From Sulfurovum sp. (GTDB lineage Bacteria; Campylobacterota; Campylobacteria; Campylobacterales; Sulfurovaceae), in the NCBI GenBank assembly GCA_020721815.1, contig DYMA01000008.1, positions 1 through 32,347 on the forward strand: DNA of 32,347 nt, read 5' to 3'. Each line of letters opens with the position of its first letter. The stretch's first letter is position 1. The position numbers were made by a program, and so were the translations under genes. Of this stretch, positions 8,972 through 18,566 are shown piece by piece. The notes beneath the pieces are model-generated. The model was not told the DNA's origin. It did not search any database and worked only from the letters and a program-made list of their open reading frames with translations.

Positions 8972-9223
8972 CTACTCCTCGTCTTGGAGTTGTTGAAACT
9001 TAAATTTAAGTTCATCAATCGTTTCAATATTATCAGGGTCAGGCACAATGCAATCAACGGGACATACCGCAATACACGATGGGTCATCGTAGTAACCAAC
9101 ACACTCTGTACATCTATCGGGGTCTATGATATAGATGGGATCATTTTCTTCAATTGCGTCATTGGGACACTCCTCTCTACAAGCGTCACAAGCGATACAT
9201 TCATCATTAATTAATAGAGCCAT
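8972..9223 (-). CDS. 2[4Fe-4S] ferredoxin (YfhL-like)
   Basis: Two clusters: CIACDACREECPNDAI and CTECVGYYDDPSCIAVCPVDCI. Confidence 0.92.
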   Translation of the reverse strand: MALLINDECIACDACREECPNDAIEENDPIYIIDPDRCTECVGYYDDPSCIAVCPVDCIVPDPDNIETIDELKFKFQQLQDEE

Positions 9224-9573
9224 TTTATCCTCGGTTTTTAAAATTTTATGATTTATATCTTATCAAAGCTTATTGTTTTATTAAATCTATCAATAATATG
9301 AACGATATTTTTGCATAATGTGTAATTTTTTGAAGTTTTGAGAACAATAAAAGAGAGTATTTATCCTCTATTTGTTTTGAGTAGTCTTAATGGGAATGCG
9401 TTTAGCAAAGGGGTTAATTAATTGTCTTCAATAATCATCCATATAAGAGGCTTCTTTTGGAGTATTTATAGCCAAAAATCTGATGGTGAATTTTCCAATG
9501 CAGAAATTTTGAAGTGCATACCATCAGCTATTGAGTCTTTTGTGACTATCTTGTAACTCTTTTTGAATACACT

Positions 9574-11400
9574 ATGAAAAAATTTCATATGGAGAGCATC
9601 ATGCGAGGTATGACACGACGAGAGTTTATCAAGGTTTCAGGTGCAGTGGCTTCAACCATTCTTATCTCTACAGGCTTAAGTGCTTGTGGTAGCAGTTCAA
9701 ACAATCAAGACAATCAATCGGCAATGCTTCGTGTTGCCTTTAATCACGGCGTGGCAAGTGGTGATCCTTTGGCTACTAGCGTGATTATTTGGACTCGTGT
9801 GACGCATCTTGAAGCACTCCAAAGCGATATTGAAGTCACTTTTGAAGTCGCTACCGATAAGGCGTTTGCAAACCTTGTCCATAGCGGCATCTACACCGCC
9901 AACCAAACCAGTGATTTTACCGTCAAAGTCGATGCGCAAAATCTTCAAGCAGGTACAACCTACTACTATCGATTTAGCTCCAACGGCGTAATTTCACCCA
10001 TTGGCAAAACCAAAACACTCCCTATCGACAATCCAGAACAAATCAAAATGGCACTCTTTACCTGCGCTAATTACCCCAATGGATATTTCAATGTCTATAC
10101 CGAGGCAGCCAAAATAGAAGATTTGGACGTAACGCTTCATTTGGGGGATTATATCTACGAATACGGGATGTACGAAAACGATGATTTTGATGCCAAAGTA
10201 CCCGCCTATGCGACCTCCAAAGCCGTTGCAATTGGCAGAGAATTACCCCAAGACAACAACAAAGAGCTACTTTTACTCGAAGATTACCGCAAACGTTACG
10301 CACTCTACCATACCGATAGCGGCACACAAGCCATTCATGCAGCAGCTCCTATGATAGTAGTATGGGATGACCATGAAGTAGCCAATGACACCTACAAAGA
10401 GGGGGCTCAGAATCATGATGAGAGCGAGGGAGATTTTGCTCAGCGTACGCAAGATGCTCTACAAGCCTATTTTGAGTGGCTACCCATTCGTACTATTGAG
10501 GACAAAAAAGCTATCTATCGTCGTTTTGATTTTGGAGGATTGGTATCGCTTTATATGCTTGAAACCCGTCTCTTTGGGAGAGATAAGCAGCTTAGCTACA
10601 GCAGCTATTTTGATGCCCAAGGCAACTTTGATGCACAAACCTTTCAAAGCGACATTGGAAGCCCCACACGCACCATGCTAGGGGCTACTCAATTGGAGTG
10701 GTTGCAACAACAAATGGCAACCTCAAACGCCACATGGCAACTGCTAGGACAACAAGTATTGATGGGCAAAATGTACCTACCTTCCGAATTGCTTATGGTC
10801 ATTGGAGGGCTTGATGGTGCGACAGGCGAAACCAAAACGGCACTTTTGACCCAACTCAATGCACTTTTGGGTGAGCTTGTCACTATCAAAACACGAATGT
10901 TGCAACAAGATGCGACACTAACCCAAGAGGAAATAGCACGCGTCACTACCGTACTTCCTTACAATTTGGATGCGTGGGATGGGTATTTTATGGAGCGTGA
11001 GACGATTTTTGGCACAGCTAAGGCGTTGGGCAAAAAGCTTGTCGTAGTAGCAGGAGATACCCATAATGCGTGGGCTAATAATCTTAGAGACTACAAGGGT
11101 GAAGTTATCGGAGTCGAGTTTGCTACCCCTTCCGTTACCTCTCCAGGGCTTGAAGAGTATGCGGGATTGAGCGATGTTATGATGGCGGGACAGTTTGAGG
11201 GAGCGATTGATTTGCTCATCGATGACCTCAAATACCTTAATGCTTACGATAGAGGCTTTATGACGCTCACCTTTGATGCTGCGCAAGTAAGTGCCAATTG
11301 GTACTATGTAAACGGTTGCGACTCCACAGAATATAGCCTAAACGCTCATAGAGCCAAGACTATCACAGTAGCCAACACTACAGGAGCTTTGAGTATTTAG
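9574..11400 (+). CDS. phoD: PhoD-like alkaline phosphatase with Tat/lipobox-like leader (start possibly at a downstream ATG)
   Basis: MTRREFIKVSGAVASTILISTGLSACG leader; VAFNHGVASGDPLATSVIIWTRVT, TCANY, LHLGDYIYEYG, VVWDDHEVANDTY and VVAGDTHNAWA motifs. Confidence 0.92.
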   Translation: MKKFHMESIMRGMTRREFIKVSGAVASTILISTGLSACGSSSNNQDNQSAMLRVAFNHGVASGDPLATSVIIWTRVTHLEALQSDIEVTFEVATDKAFANLVHSGIYTANQTSDFTVKVDAQNLQAGTTYYYRFSSNGVISPIGKTKTLPIDNPEQIKMALFTCANYPNGYFNVYTEAAKIEDLDVTLHLGDYIYEYGMYENDDFDAKVPAYATSKAVAIGRELPQDNNKELLLLEDYRKRYALYHTDSGTQAIHAAAPMIVVWDDHEVANDTYKEGAQNHDESEGDFAQRTQDALQAYFEWLPIRTIEDKKAIYRRFDFGGLVSLYMLETRLFGRDKQLSYSSYFDAQGNFDAQTFQSDIGSPTRTMLGATQLEWLQQQMATSNATWQLLGQQVLMGKMYLPSELLMVIGGLDGATGETKTALLTQLNALLGELVTIKTRMLQQDATLTQEEIARVTTVLPYNLDAWDGYFMERETIFGTAKALGKKLVVVAGDTHNAWANNLRDYKGEVIGVEFATPSVTSPGLEEYAGLSDVMMAGQFEGAIDLLIDDLKYLNAYDRGFMTLTFDAAQVSANWYYVNGCDSTEYSLNAHRAKTITVANTTGALSI

Positions 11401-11506
11401 GAGTGCTTCTTGCACTTCTTAAGAGAAAAGTGCTAAATATAAAACTTTTTATTGATAAATATATGATATAATCTTCCCTAATAATTTTGTAAAGGATTAA
11501 GAAAAA

Positions 11507-11572
11507 ATGAGTTCATCCAACTCTTATAATAGGCGTACCTCAACTCTTGCTGTTGTGAGGTACGCACAATGA
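11507..11572 (+). CDS. 21-codon leader ORF overlapping the downstream start codon
   Basis: AAGGA about 10 nt upstream of [24 protein letters not shown]. Its TGA (11570-11572) overlaps the next gene's ATG (11569-11571). Confidence 0.55.
   Translation: MSSSNSYNRRTSTLAVVRYAQ
11533..11565 (+). promoter_or_regulatory. Hairpin immediately upstream of the CBS-domain gene start codon
   Basis: Perfect 10-bp inverted repeat GCGTACCTCA (11533-11542) / TGAGGTACGC (11556-11565), ending 3 nt before ATG 11569 and covering the expected ribosome-binding site. Confidence 0.65.
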
Positions 11573-12654
11573 CCCTGTTGCTCACGTATCTATTTGCTGC
11601 ACTGTTTATCTCCTTTTTGTGTTCGGTTCTTGAGGCTGTTTTACTCTCTAGTACCTCTTCTTATATTGAAACTTTGGCAAAAGATGGCGATACCAAAACC
11701 TCTAAAATGCTAAAAGACCTAAAGTCCAATATTGACAAACCCATATCTTCCATCTTGACCCTCAACACGTTTGCTCATACCATGGGAGCCGCAGGTGTAG
11801 GCGCACAAGCCCAAATTTTATTTGGCAATGAGTGGCAAGCTTTGATTGCTTTTATCTTGACACTACTCATTCTTTATTTTTCAGAGATTATCCCCAAAAC
11901 AATCGGTGCAATTTATTGGAAAAGCCTTTTGATTCCAGCGGCTTATATCATATCGTTTATGATTAAAGTTACTTATCCTTTGGTTTGGTTTTCGGGTTTA
12001 ATAACGAGCTACATCTCAAAAGGCAAAAAAGATGAAATCAATTTTTCAAGAGATGAGATTATGGCGGTTGTTACTATGGGTGAAAAAGAGGGTTCTATCC
12101 AATCCAAAGAGAGCCTTTTGATAGAAAATCTCTTAAAACTCAAAAACATAAAAACAAAAGCGATTATGACACCCAGAAGTGTCGTTTTTGCACTCAATGC
12201 CGATATTACCGTCCAAGAAGCTATCGAAGATGATAAAATGTACATTCACTCAAGAATACCCATCTACAACGAATCCATTGATGATATTATAGGCGTTGTC
12301 TTTAATCAAACAATTTTGGAAGAGAGTGTTGAAGAGAGAGACCAAACGCTTCTAAGAGACATTACCGTTGCGGTTCATAAGATTTCAGAAAATGTTCCCG
12401 TTTCGGTACTCATAGATCTGTTTGTCAAAAGAAAAACTCACCTATTTGTCGTTCACGATAGCTACGGACAAACCAGTGGCGTTGTGACACTCGAAGATGC
12501 GATAGAGACGCTTTTGGGCGTAGAGATAGTCGATGAGATGGATGAAGTTGAAGATATGCAAGTTTTAGCAAAAGACAAAAGCAAACGATTTCAAGATAAG
12601 CTATTGGTCGAAAAGAAAAGATTGCAAAATTTAGATTCATCGAAAAAAAATTAA
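11569..12654 (+). CDS. CNNM/CorC-like (DUF21 + CBS) membrane protein, hemolysin family
   Basis: 361 aa; N-terminal DUF21-like helices, ...[23 protein letters not shown]... [18 protein letters not shown]... [36 protein letters not shown]. Confidence 0.9.
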   Translation: MTLLLTYLFAALFISFLCSVLEAVLLSSTSSYIETLAKDGDTKTSKMLKDLKSNIDKPISSILTLNTFAHTMGAAGVGAQAQILFGNEWQALIAFILTLLILYFSEIIPKTIGAIYWKSLLIPAAYIISFMIKVTYPLVWFSGLITSYISKGKKDEINFSRDEIMAVVTMGEKEGSIQSKESLLIENLLKLKNIKTKAIMTPRSVVFALNADITVQEAIEDDKMYIHSRIPIYNESIDDIIGVVFNQTILEESVEERDQTLLRDITVAVHKISENVPVSVLIDLFVKRKTHLFVVHDSYGQTSGVVTLEDAIETLLGVEIVDEMDEVEDMQVLAKDKSKRFQDKLLVEKKRLQNLDSSKKN

Positions 12655-12697
12655 CATTTGTTGCACACTTAACAATTATCTCTCAAAAAGGAACGCA

Positions 12698-13588
12698 ATG
12701 AAATTTGTAGGAGCGCACGTAAGCAGTAGTGGCGGAGTCGATAACGCACCGTTAAACGCCATGGAGATAGGAGCAAAAGCCTTTGCACTCTTTACCAAAA
12801 ACCAACGCCAATGGGTTGCCAAACCACTTGAAAGCAAGACTATTGATAAGTTTTTGGCAAATCTTGAAAAGAGCGGAATTTTGCCCAAACATATTTTGCC
12901 TCACGATAGCTATTTGATCAATCTAGGACACCCAGAGAGAGAGCAACTCGAAAAATCACGCCACGCTTTTATCGATGAGTTGCAACGTTGCCAACTTTTG
13001 GGGCTTGATAGACTCAATTTTCACCCTGGTAGCCATTTGGTCAAACTATCCAAAAAAGAGCCTCACTACGCTCAAATGCTGCAAGAGGCAGAGAACGGTT
13101 GCCTTGAAGTTATAGCTGATTCGATGAATAGAGCCATTGAGGCGACGAAAGACTCCCATGTCAAACTTGTCATTGAAAACACCGCAGGACAAGGGAGCAA
13201 TTTGGGTTATAAGTTTGAACATCTAGCCAAACTCATTGAACTAGTCGAAGATAAAAGCCGTGTGGGAGTCTGCCTCGATACCTGCCACACTTTTACTTCA
13301 GGGTACGATTTACGCACCCGTGAGGCGTACGATGCTACCATGGCAGAGTTTGAGAAACTAGTAGGATTTGAGTATCTAATGGGAATGCACATCAACGACT
13401 CCAAACCCGCCCTTGGCTCACGCGTCGATAGACACCACTCACTAGGTCAAGGTGAAATTGGTTGGGATACCTTTGGATTTATTATGAACGATAGTCGCAT
13501 GAATGATATACCTTTGATACTCGAAACCATTGATGAGTCTATTTGGGCAAAAGAGATTGAGGATTTGTATCATTTGATAGAGAAGTAG
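12698..13588 (+). CDS. nfo: Endonuclease IV
   Basis: 296 aa; [81 protein letters not shown]. Confidence 0.97.
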   Translation: MKFVGAHVSSSGGVDNAPLNAMEIGAKAFALFTKNQRQWVAKPLESKTIDKFLANLEKSGILPKHILPHDSYLINLGHPEREQLEKSRHAFIDELQRCQLLGLDRLNFHPGSHLVKLSKKEPHYAQMLQEAENGCLEVIADSMNRAIEATKDSHVKLVIENTAGQGSNLGYKFEHLAKLIELVEDKSRVGVCLDTCHTFTSGYDLRTREAYDATMAEFEKLVGFEYLMGMHINDSKPALGSRVDRHHSLGQGEIGWDTFGFIMNDSRMNDIPLILETIDESIWAKEIEDLYHLIEK

Positions 13589-13605
13589 CTCAAAGGCTAC
13601 TTTTT
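13583..13605. terminator. Bidirectional intrinsic terminator between the convergent nfo and S8 protease genes
   Basis: AAGTAGC-tcaaag-GCTACTT followed by TTT; 7-bp stem containing both stop codons (nfo TAG 13586-13588; protease stop 13597-13599). Confidence 0.65.
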
Positions 13606-14718
13606 ATACTCCCTAGCAGCCAATACCGCTTTGTGGGCATCGATTTTGCCGTAGGCGTATTTGCGGTTCCATCCTGCGATGTACTCTACGCCTCCTATCT
13701 TTTGGGCGTTGGTGATGATGATTTCACGCACCTCTTTGGGCGTAAGGCTGGGATTGACGCTAAGCATCAAGGCTACTACACCCGAGACAATAGGAGCCGA
13801 TGCTGATGTACCCGAAAAAAAGGTGTATCCATCCTCCAATATCCCCTCATGCAAACCCATCCGATGCGTTCCATAATCATCGGTTGCCACGATACCGATA
13901 TACTCACCCGCAGGTGCTAAAATATCAATACTATCGCCGTAGCTTGAGTAGGAGGAGCGAGTGTTTGATTCGCTACTCGACCCTGCTCCCAAAACAAAAG
14001 CCAATTCAGACTCATCATCAATACCGTAGCGATCCAAACTCAAACCGTCGTTACCCGAAGCAAACACCACGACAATACCCTCATCGTAAAGCTCTTTGAT
14101 TTTGTGAGCAACAGCGTCGGAGACATTATTGGTACCCCAACTGCAATTAATCACTCTAGCACCGCTCTTTTGGGCATATTCAAAGGCTTTGAGCGTATCG
14201 GCATCGGTAGTGAGTTGGCTATCTTGAATCAACACAATTTTTGCTTTGGGAGCGACTCCTATTGTGCCTACACTGTTGGAAACAGCCGCTACAATACCTG
14301 CAACAGCGCTCCCGTGCGTACTAAGCCCCTCGGTTGAAATTTCACTGTTCTCATTGACGACACTGTAGGTTAAAACGATATTATCTTTTAAATCCTCATG
14401 ATTGACATCAAATCCATTGTCGATAATAGCAATCAACACCCCCTCTCCTTTGGTAATCTCCCACGCTTTGGCGACATTGGCTGAAGAGTCTTGGGTAATA
14501 GCGTAGTTGTATCCAAAGGTGCGATTGGTGGGTGCTTCGATATGCCATAGGTATTGTCGGTAGGGGTCTTGCAGCTTAGCCACCTTGCCATCATACAACA
14601 AAGAGCTATCAACAAGAGGTTTTGGGGTTGTGTTGGCATCAAGAGAGGTTGTACCGCCTCCGCCTCCACAAGCGACCAGTCCAAAAGCCAAAAAGAGCGT
14701 ATAGGCTAGATTCTTCAT
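13597..14718 (-). CDS. Subtilisin-like S8 family serine peptidase, predicted lipoprotein
   Basis: Lipobox FGLVACGGGGG; catalytic D (IAIIDNGFDVNHEDL), H (STHGSAVAGIVAA), S (FFSGTSASAPIVSGVVALM). Confidence 0.93.
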   Translation of the reverse strand: MKNLAYTLFLAFGLVACGGGGGTTSLDANTTPKPLVDSSLLYDGKVAKLQDPYRQYLWHIEAPTNRTFGYNYAITQDSSANVAKAWEITKGEGVLIAIIDNGFDVNHEDLKDNIVLTYSVVNENSEISTEGLSTHGSAVAGIVAAVSNSVGTIGVAPKAKIVLIQDSQLTTDADTLKAFEYAQKSGARVINCSWGTNNVSDAVAHKIKELYDEGIVVVFASGNDGLSLDRYGIDDESELAFVLGAGSSSESNTRSSYSSYGDSIDILAPAGEYIGIVATDDYGTHRMGLHEGILEDGYTFFSGTSASAPIVSGVVALMLSVNPSLTPKEVREIIITNAQKIGGVEYIAGWNRKYAYGKIDAHKAVLAAREYKK

Positions 14719-15089
14719 CGTGTTTGTTTGGCTTTGATAAAATTGGGATGGGCAGATGTAACGCCCTCTTCATGATAGATTAAAGCGGCGATTTCAAAAA
14801 CCCTATCCCTTGGGGTCACTTTGCATCGATAAAAACGGTTGCCTATCTTTTCAACGACATCAATAGGATATTTTGCAACCAGTGCATCAATATTTTGCGT
14901 TTCAATAATAATCTCATCGCCTACTCCCACGGTTCTATTGTGTTCATCCACAAAGGTATCAACCGACAAATGCGAACGTAAAGAGGTCTCTTGTTTGGTG
15001 AGATATACTTTTTGAGCGTTTTGGTAGTAGAAAGTTTGCGGATATAAAAACGAGGAGAGCATCAAAAGAGGAAATATCTTTTTTCTCAT
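14715..15089 (-). CDS. Secreted protein resembling a detached S8 protease propeptide
   Basis: 124 aa with signal peptide and C-terminal ...EIAALIYHEEGVTSAHPNFIKAKQTR, like the end of S8 pro-domains. Overlaps the protease gene by 4 nt (ATGA). Confidence 0.55.
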   Translation of the reverse strand: MRKKIFPLLMLSSFLYPQTFYYQNAQKVYLTKQETSLRSHLSVDTFVDEHNRTVGVGDEIIIETQNIDALVAKYPIDVVEKIGNRFYRCKVTPRDRVFEIAALIYHEEGVTSAHPNFIKAKQTR

Positions 15090-15166
15090 AATTGTTCTTT
15101 CATTGTATTAGTCTCCTTTGCAAGAAGCAAAGCCCCTTGCAAATTCACCTTTATGATTTTGAGGGG

Positions 15167-17410
15167 TTAAAATTTTGTCCCCATTGAAAACTCAAAAGTA
15201 CTTGTGCTATCACCCGTCTCATCATCCAAAGCTTTGGCAAAGACGAGATTGATAGGACCAAAGCCCGATTGCCACTCAATGACGACACCTGCTGAACTTC
15301 GTTTGATCTCATCAAAGCTATCTTCACCTATCATACCGTAGTCATAGAAACCTGTCAAACGCATTTTGGCTTCGGTGGAGAGCGGAATACTTGCCTCGAT
15401 ACTGGTTGTGAAGTTTTGAAGTCCCCCTGTTCGTCTGCCCAATGTATCTCTAGGAGAGAGTGAGTAGGCGTTGTATCCTCTTAAGCTTCCGATACCACCC
15501 ATAAAGAGTTTTTCAGCAATTGGCACATACCCTTCATCGGTGATGTAATTGATTCTGGCTTTGTATCGCAAAATCAAATCGTAATCAATAATATCTTGGA
15601 AACCGTAATAAGCACCAAATTTTGCTTTGTATTTGATAAACTCGGCATCTCCGCCCAATCCAGCGTATTCGATGTTGAGTCCTGCAATGATACCCTCACG
15701 CGCTACATAAAAATCATCGGTGTTGTCGAAACTAAACCCAATAAGTCCTGCACTTTTGACGTAAGTACCTGTAAAGATAGGGTCAATCACCCCTCCACCA
15801 ATAGCGTTGGGATTGGCAGCGTTGTTAGCTTCGTGAAAATCGGTATCGACATAGGCGTATCCCAATGAAGCGTAGAAGTTTCGAGTGAGCTGTTTACCCA
15901 CCGCAATGCTTCCACCAATTTGCTCTTGATCGTAATCAATGTACTCATAATCACGTTTATAGAGATTGAGTGCCAATGAGTATTCGCTATCAAAAACCCT
16001 TGGGTTGGAGAAGCTTACATTGTAGTTGGTTGAAACCTCTGAAACATCAAATCCTAAACTCGCCGTAATCCCTGTACCAAAGATGTTTTTATCCGATACA
16101 CTCGCATTGAGCATAAACCCTTCGTAGCTTCCGTATCCACCTCCAGCGGTAATGCTACCTGTGGCGGTCTCTTTGACTTTGACGTGCAAATCGACTTTGT
16201 CGGAGGATACACGCTTGGGTGTGATTTCAACATTTTCAAAAAATCCTGTTCGTCCCAAAGCACTTTTGGAGTCTTTGAGATCGGTATAGCTGTAGGTATC
16301 ACCTGGAGCGAGATAGATGTAGCGTCTAACTACGCTATCTTTTGTCGCACTGTTTCCTGAAATGATAACGTCATTGATTTTGACTTGATCACCTGCAAGA
16401 ACCTGATAGGTTACGCTTACTTTTTTGTTTTGGGTATCTTTTTGGAAGTTTGGCATGATTTGGGCGTTGGCATATCCCAAATTTCCTACTTGTTCGGTGA
16501 GGTATTTGATATCTTGTCGCACTCTTTCGATATTAAAGACACGCCCTGTTTGAAGCTTGAACTCATCTTTATCGACTTTGAGTCCTGGTACATTTTGCAT
16601 AATATCGACACGAGAAACACGGTATTGTACTCCCTCATTGACGACATAGTTTACCTCGGCGTTGTAGGTACCAAAATCGACACGCATGACAGGTTTGCTC
16701 ACGGTTGCATCAAGGTATCCTTTTTCGAGGTAAGCATCTCTTGCACGGTAAGCATCGTAAGAGAGCTGATCGACATTGGCATCTCCGCTGTTACGTCCTG
16801 GCAAAAAGCCCAACACTTCGCTCTCTTTGTTGGCGACTTTTTTCTCAATTTCGTTTTTGCTTAGATTTTTTGCCCCTACGAAATTGACTTTTTTGATATT
16901 AATCTTCTCGCCCTTATTGACTTTAAACGTCAATGCCATACCGTCGTTGATTTTTGTCTCTTCGATAGTGACAACCGTATCGTAGTAGCCCTCCGATTCA
17001 ATTTTTTTGGCTAGTGCTTGTTTGGCCTTTTCGATGGTGATTTTGTCGTAAAAATCGCCTCGTTTGAGTCCTACTTGCTCCAATGCCTTGACACCATCTT
17101 CTTCGCTGCCGTATCCCTCTACTTTGATATTGGTAATGGCATTTTTCTCTTTGACGTGATAGACTAAACCGCCACCGCCTCTGTTTTCGACATAAACATC
17201 GCTAAAGTAACCCTGGGCAAAAAGTTTTTTGACCGACTCATTGACACGTCGAGGATCCAATGGATCGCCTACATGAATATCGGCAACCTCTTTGGCTACC
17301 TCTGGTGATAGATGCACAAGACCATCAAATTTGATACTTGTAACCTTTTGCCCCATCAAGAGCGAACCTGCAACAAGTGATAACGCTATAATTTTCTTCA
17401 TAAAACACAC
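15167..17410 (-). CDS. bamA: Outer membrane protein assembly factor BamA
   Basis: 747 aa with POTRA repeats, FMGGIGSLRGYNAYSLSPRD and C-terminal beta signal FEFSMGTKF. Start may be MKKIIAL, a few codons downstream. Confidence 0.96.
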   Translation of the reverse strand: MCFMKKIIALSLVAGSLLMGQKVTSIKFDGLVHLSPEVAKEVADIHVGDPLDPRRVNESVKKLFAQGYFSDVYVENRGGGGLVYHVKEKNAITNIKVEGYGSEEDGVKALEQVGLKRGDFYDKITIEKAKQALAKKIESEGYYDTVVTIEETKINDGMALTFKVNKGEKINIKKVNFVGAKNLSKNEIEKKVANKESEVLGFLPGRNSGDANVDQLSYDAYRARDAYLEKGYLDATVSKPVMRVDFGTYNAEVNYVVNEGVQYRVSRVDIMQNVPGLKVDKDEFKLQTGRVFNIERVRQDIKYLTEQVGNLGYANAQIMPNFQKDTQNKKVSVTYQVLAGDQVKINDVIISGNSATKDSVVRRYIYLAPGDTYSYTDLKDSKSALGRTGFFENVEITPKRVSSDKVDLHVKVKETATGSITAGGGYGSYEGFMLNASVSDKNIFGTGITASLGFDVSEVSTNYNVSFSNPRVFDSEYSLALNLYKRDYEYIDYDQEQIGGSIAVGKQLTRNFYASLGYAYVDTDFHEANNAANPNAIGGGVIDPIFTGTYVKSAGLIGFSFDNTDDFYVAREGIIAGLNIEYAGLGGDAEFIKYKAKFGAYYGFQDIIDYDLILRYKARINYITDEGYVPIAEKLFMGGIGSLRGYNAYSLSPRDTLGRRTGGLQNFTTSIEASIPLSTEAKMRLTGFYDYGMIGEDSFDEIKRSSAGVVIEWQSGFGPINLVFAKALDDETGDSTSTFEFSMGTKF

Positions 17411-17526
17411 ACTCTCTTATAGAAAAATTTTAAGAATAGTGTATCTATTTTTGGCTAAAAAGTTCATAATAAAGGCTTGAAAATATCAAATTAACCCCAA
17501 TAATAACAAAATGAATGCAATACAAC

Positions 17527-17560
17527 CCCTACCCTCCCCGCCCGTGCGTTTTTCGTGCAC
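17527..17560 (-). repeat. Copy A of the 3'-gene-end repeat
   Basis: Minus strand GTGCACGAAAAACGCACGGGCGGGGAGGGTAGGG; 31/34 identical by eye to copy C. Confidence 0.75.
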
Positions 17561-17613
17561 GAATACTTCTACATTTTGGTATAATAGTCCAATAGTTACC
17601 AAAGGAGCTTAAG

Positions 17614-17859
17614 ATGATAGCGATTGGATTTGAAGTCACTAGAGCAGATTTAGTTGATGAGTTTATGCAGTGGTTGCACCAGCAAAAAAAAGAGGATGTG
17701 AAGCTTACGTTTGTGCGTGATAGATCGGCTCAATTTGATGAAAATGGTATTGAGTATGTTGATGATAGAGAGCAAAAAGAGATTGAATCGATATTGGCAC
17801 AATTCACGCCACAAGATAGAGAAGTTTCACATACCAAAACATTGACGATAGAGCTTTAA
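17614..17859 (+). CDS. Putative antitoxin of a RelE/ParE-type module
   Basis: 81 aa; 1-nt stop/start overlap (TAATG) with the toxin ORF; preceded by AAAGGAG. Confidence 0.6.
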   Translation: MIAIGFEVTRADLVDEFMQWLHQQKKEDVKLTFVRDRSAQFDENGIEYVDDREQKEIESILAQFTPQDREVSHTKTLTIEL

Positions 17860-18146
17860 TGCAACGCCAAATCAAAATTACTTACCTCAAAAAAGCAACC
17901 AAATTCCTCAACAAAAATCCTAATAGTATTACCGAAGAAGATGTGGATGCTCTAATGATTTTGGCAATCAAAAAGAGAGTTTTTATGCAAGATGTAAATC
18001 TTGATATTAAAGCTTTAAAGGGTTCTTATCTAGGCAAAAATAGAGTACGCAAAGGCAAAATTCGCATTATCTTTGAAATAATTGAAAATAGTGTAGTTAT
18101 TGAGTCAATTGTTGAAAATATTGATTTTAGGGGAAGTATTTACTAG
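17859..18146 (+). CDS. RelE/ParE-like toxin
   Basis: 95 aa ...NLDIKALKGSYLGKNRVRKGKIRIIFEIIENSVVIESIVENIDFRGSIY, RelE-like C-terminal pattern. Confidence 0.72.
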   Translation: MQRQIKITYLKKATKFLNKNPNSITEEDVDALMILAIKKRVFMQDVNLDIKALKGSYLGKNRVRKGKIRIIFEIIENSVVIESIVENIDFRGSIY

Positions 18147-18151
18147 AGCAT

Positions 18152-18202
18152 TTCTCCTCAGCCGTGCATTTTTCTTGTACTGATGATGTGAAAATCTTGG
18201 CT
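18152..18202 (-). repeat. Copy B of the 3'-gene-end repeat
   Basis: Minus strand AGCCAAGATTTTCACATCATCAGTACAAGAAAAATGCACGGCTG; 4 mismatches by eye over about 40 nt against copy C. Confidence 0.75.
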
Positions 18203-18410
18203 ATCTCTTTTGCCACTTGAATATATCAAGTATCTCAATGGTTGCATTATTTACGCAATAGACCACTGTGTAGCCTAGATGCATCAAATCTCTACAGTTT
18301 GTGTCATCTTTGTGTGGGTCATTGCGAGGCACGAAGCAATCTATTTTAAATTGTGTCACAAGCAACGACTTTAAATCTGTAGCCTCGGCTTTAGCCCGAG
18401 TTTGAGACAC
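18201..18410 (-). pseudogene. Truncated RelE/ParE-like toxin remnant fused to interspersed-repeat sequence
   Basis: Only the C-terminal CRDLMHLGYTVVYCVNNATIEILDIFKWQKR is toxin-like. The N-terminal part of the ORF lies inside the repeat element at 18318-18499. Confidence 0.6.
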
Positions 18411-18499
18411 CTGATAGCCTCTAATTTGTTCGGCTAAAGCCGAACCTACTAAAAAAGTAGAAATAAAACCCAGATTGCTTCACTAGCGTTCGCAATGAC
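18318..18499. repeat. Palindromic MITE-like/interspersed repeat element
   Basis: Ends GTCATTGCGAGGCACGAAGCAATCT (18318-18342) and AGATTGCTTCACTAGCGTTCGCAATGAC (18472-18499) are imperfect inverted repeats. Interior hairpin GTTCGGCT-AA-AGCCGAAC (18428-18445) and CTCGGctttagcCCGAG. Confidence 0.7.
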
Positions 18500-18566
18500 G
18501 CACTCTAACGGGGTAATTTTTTAAGTGCGCAACATCAGCTGTACAATATGAGAGCATTGGGATTTT

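Noticed and set aside
8567-9214. 215-aa plus-strand ORF antisense to the Ppx/GppA and ferredoxin genes
   Set aside because: Long, but fully antisense to two convincing genes with diagnostic motifs; no family resemblance.
11402-11434. GTGC/GCAC hairpins after the phoD stop as a terminator
   Set aside because: Stems are only 5-6 bp, and no T-tract directly follows; insufficient support to call.
16385-16864. 159-aa plus-strand ORF antisense to bamA
   Set aside because: Shadow ORF; no motif or start-site support.
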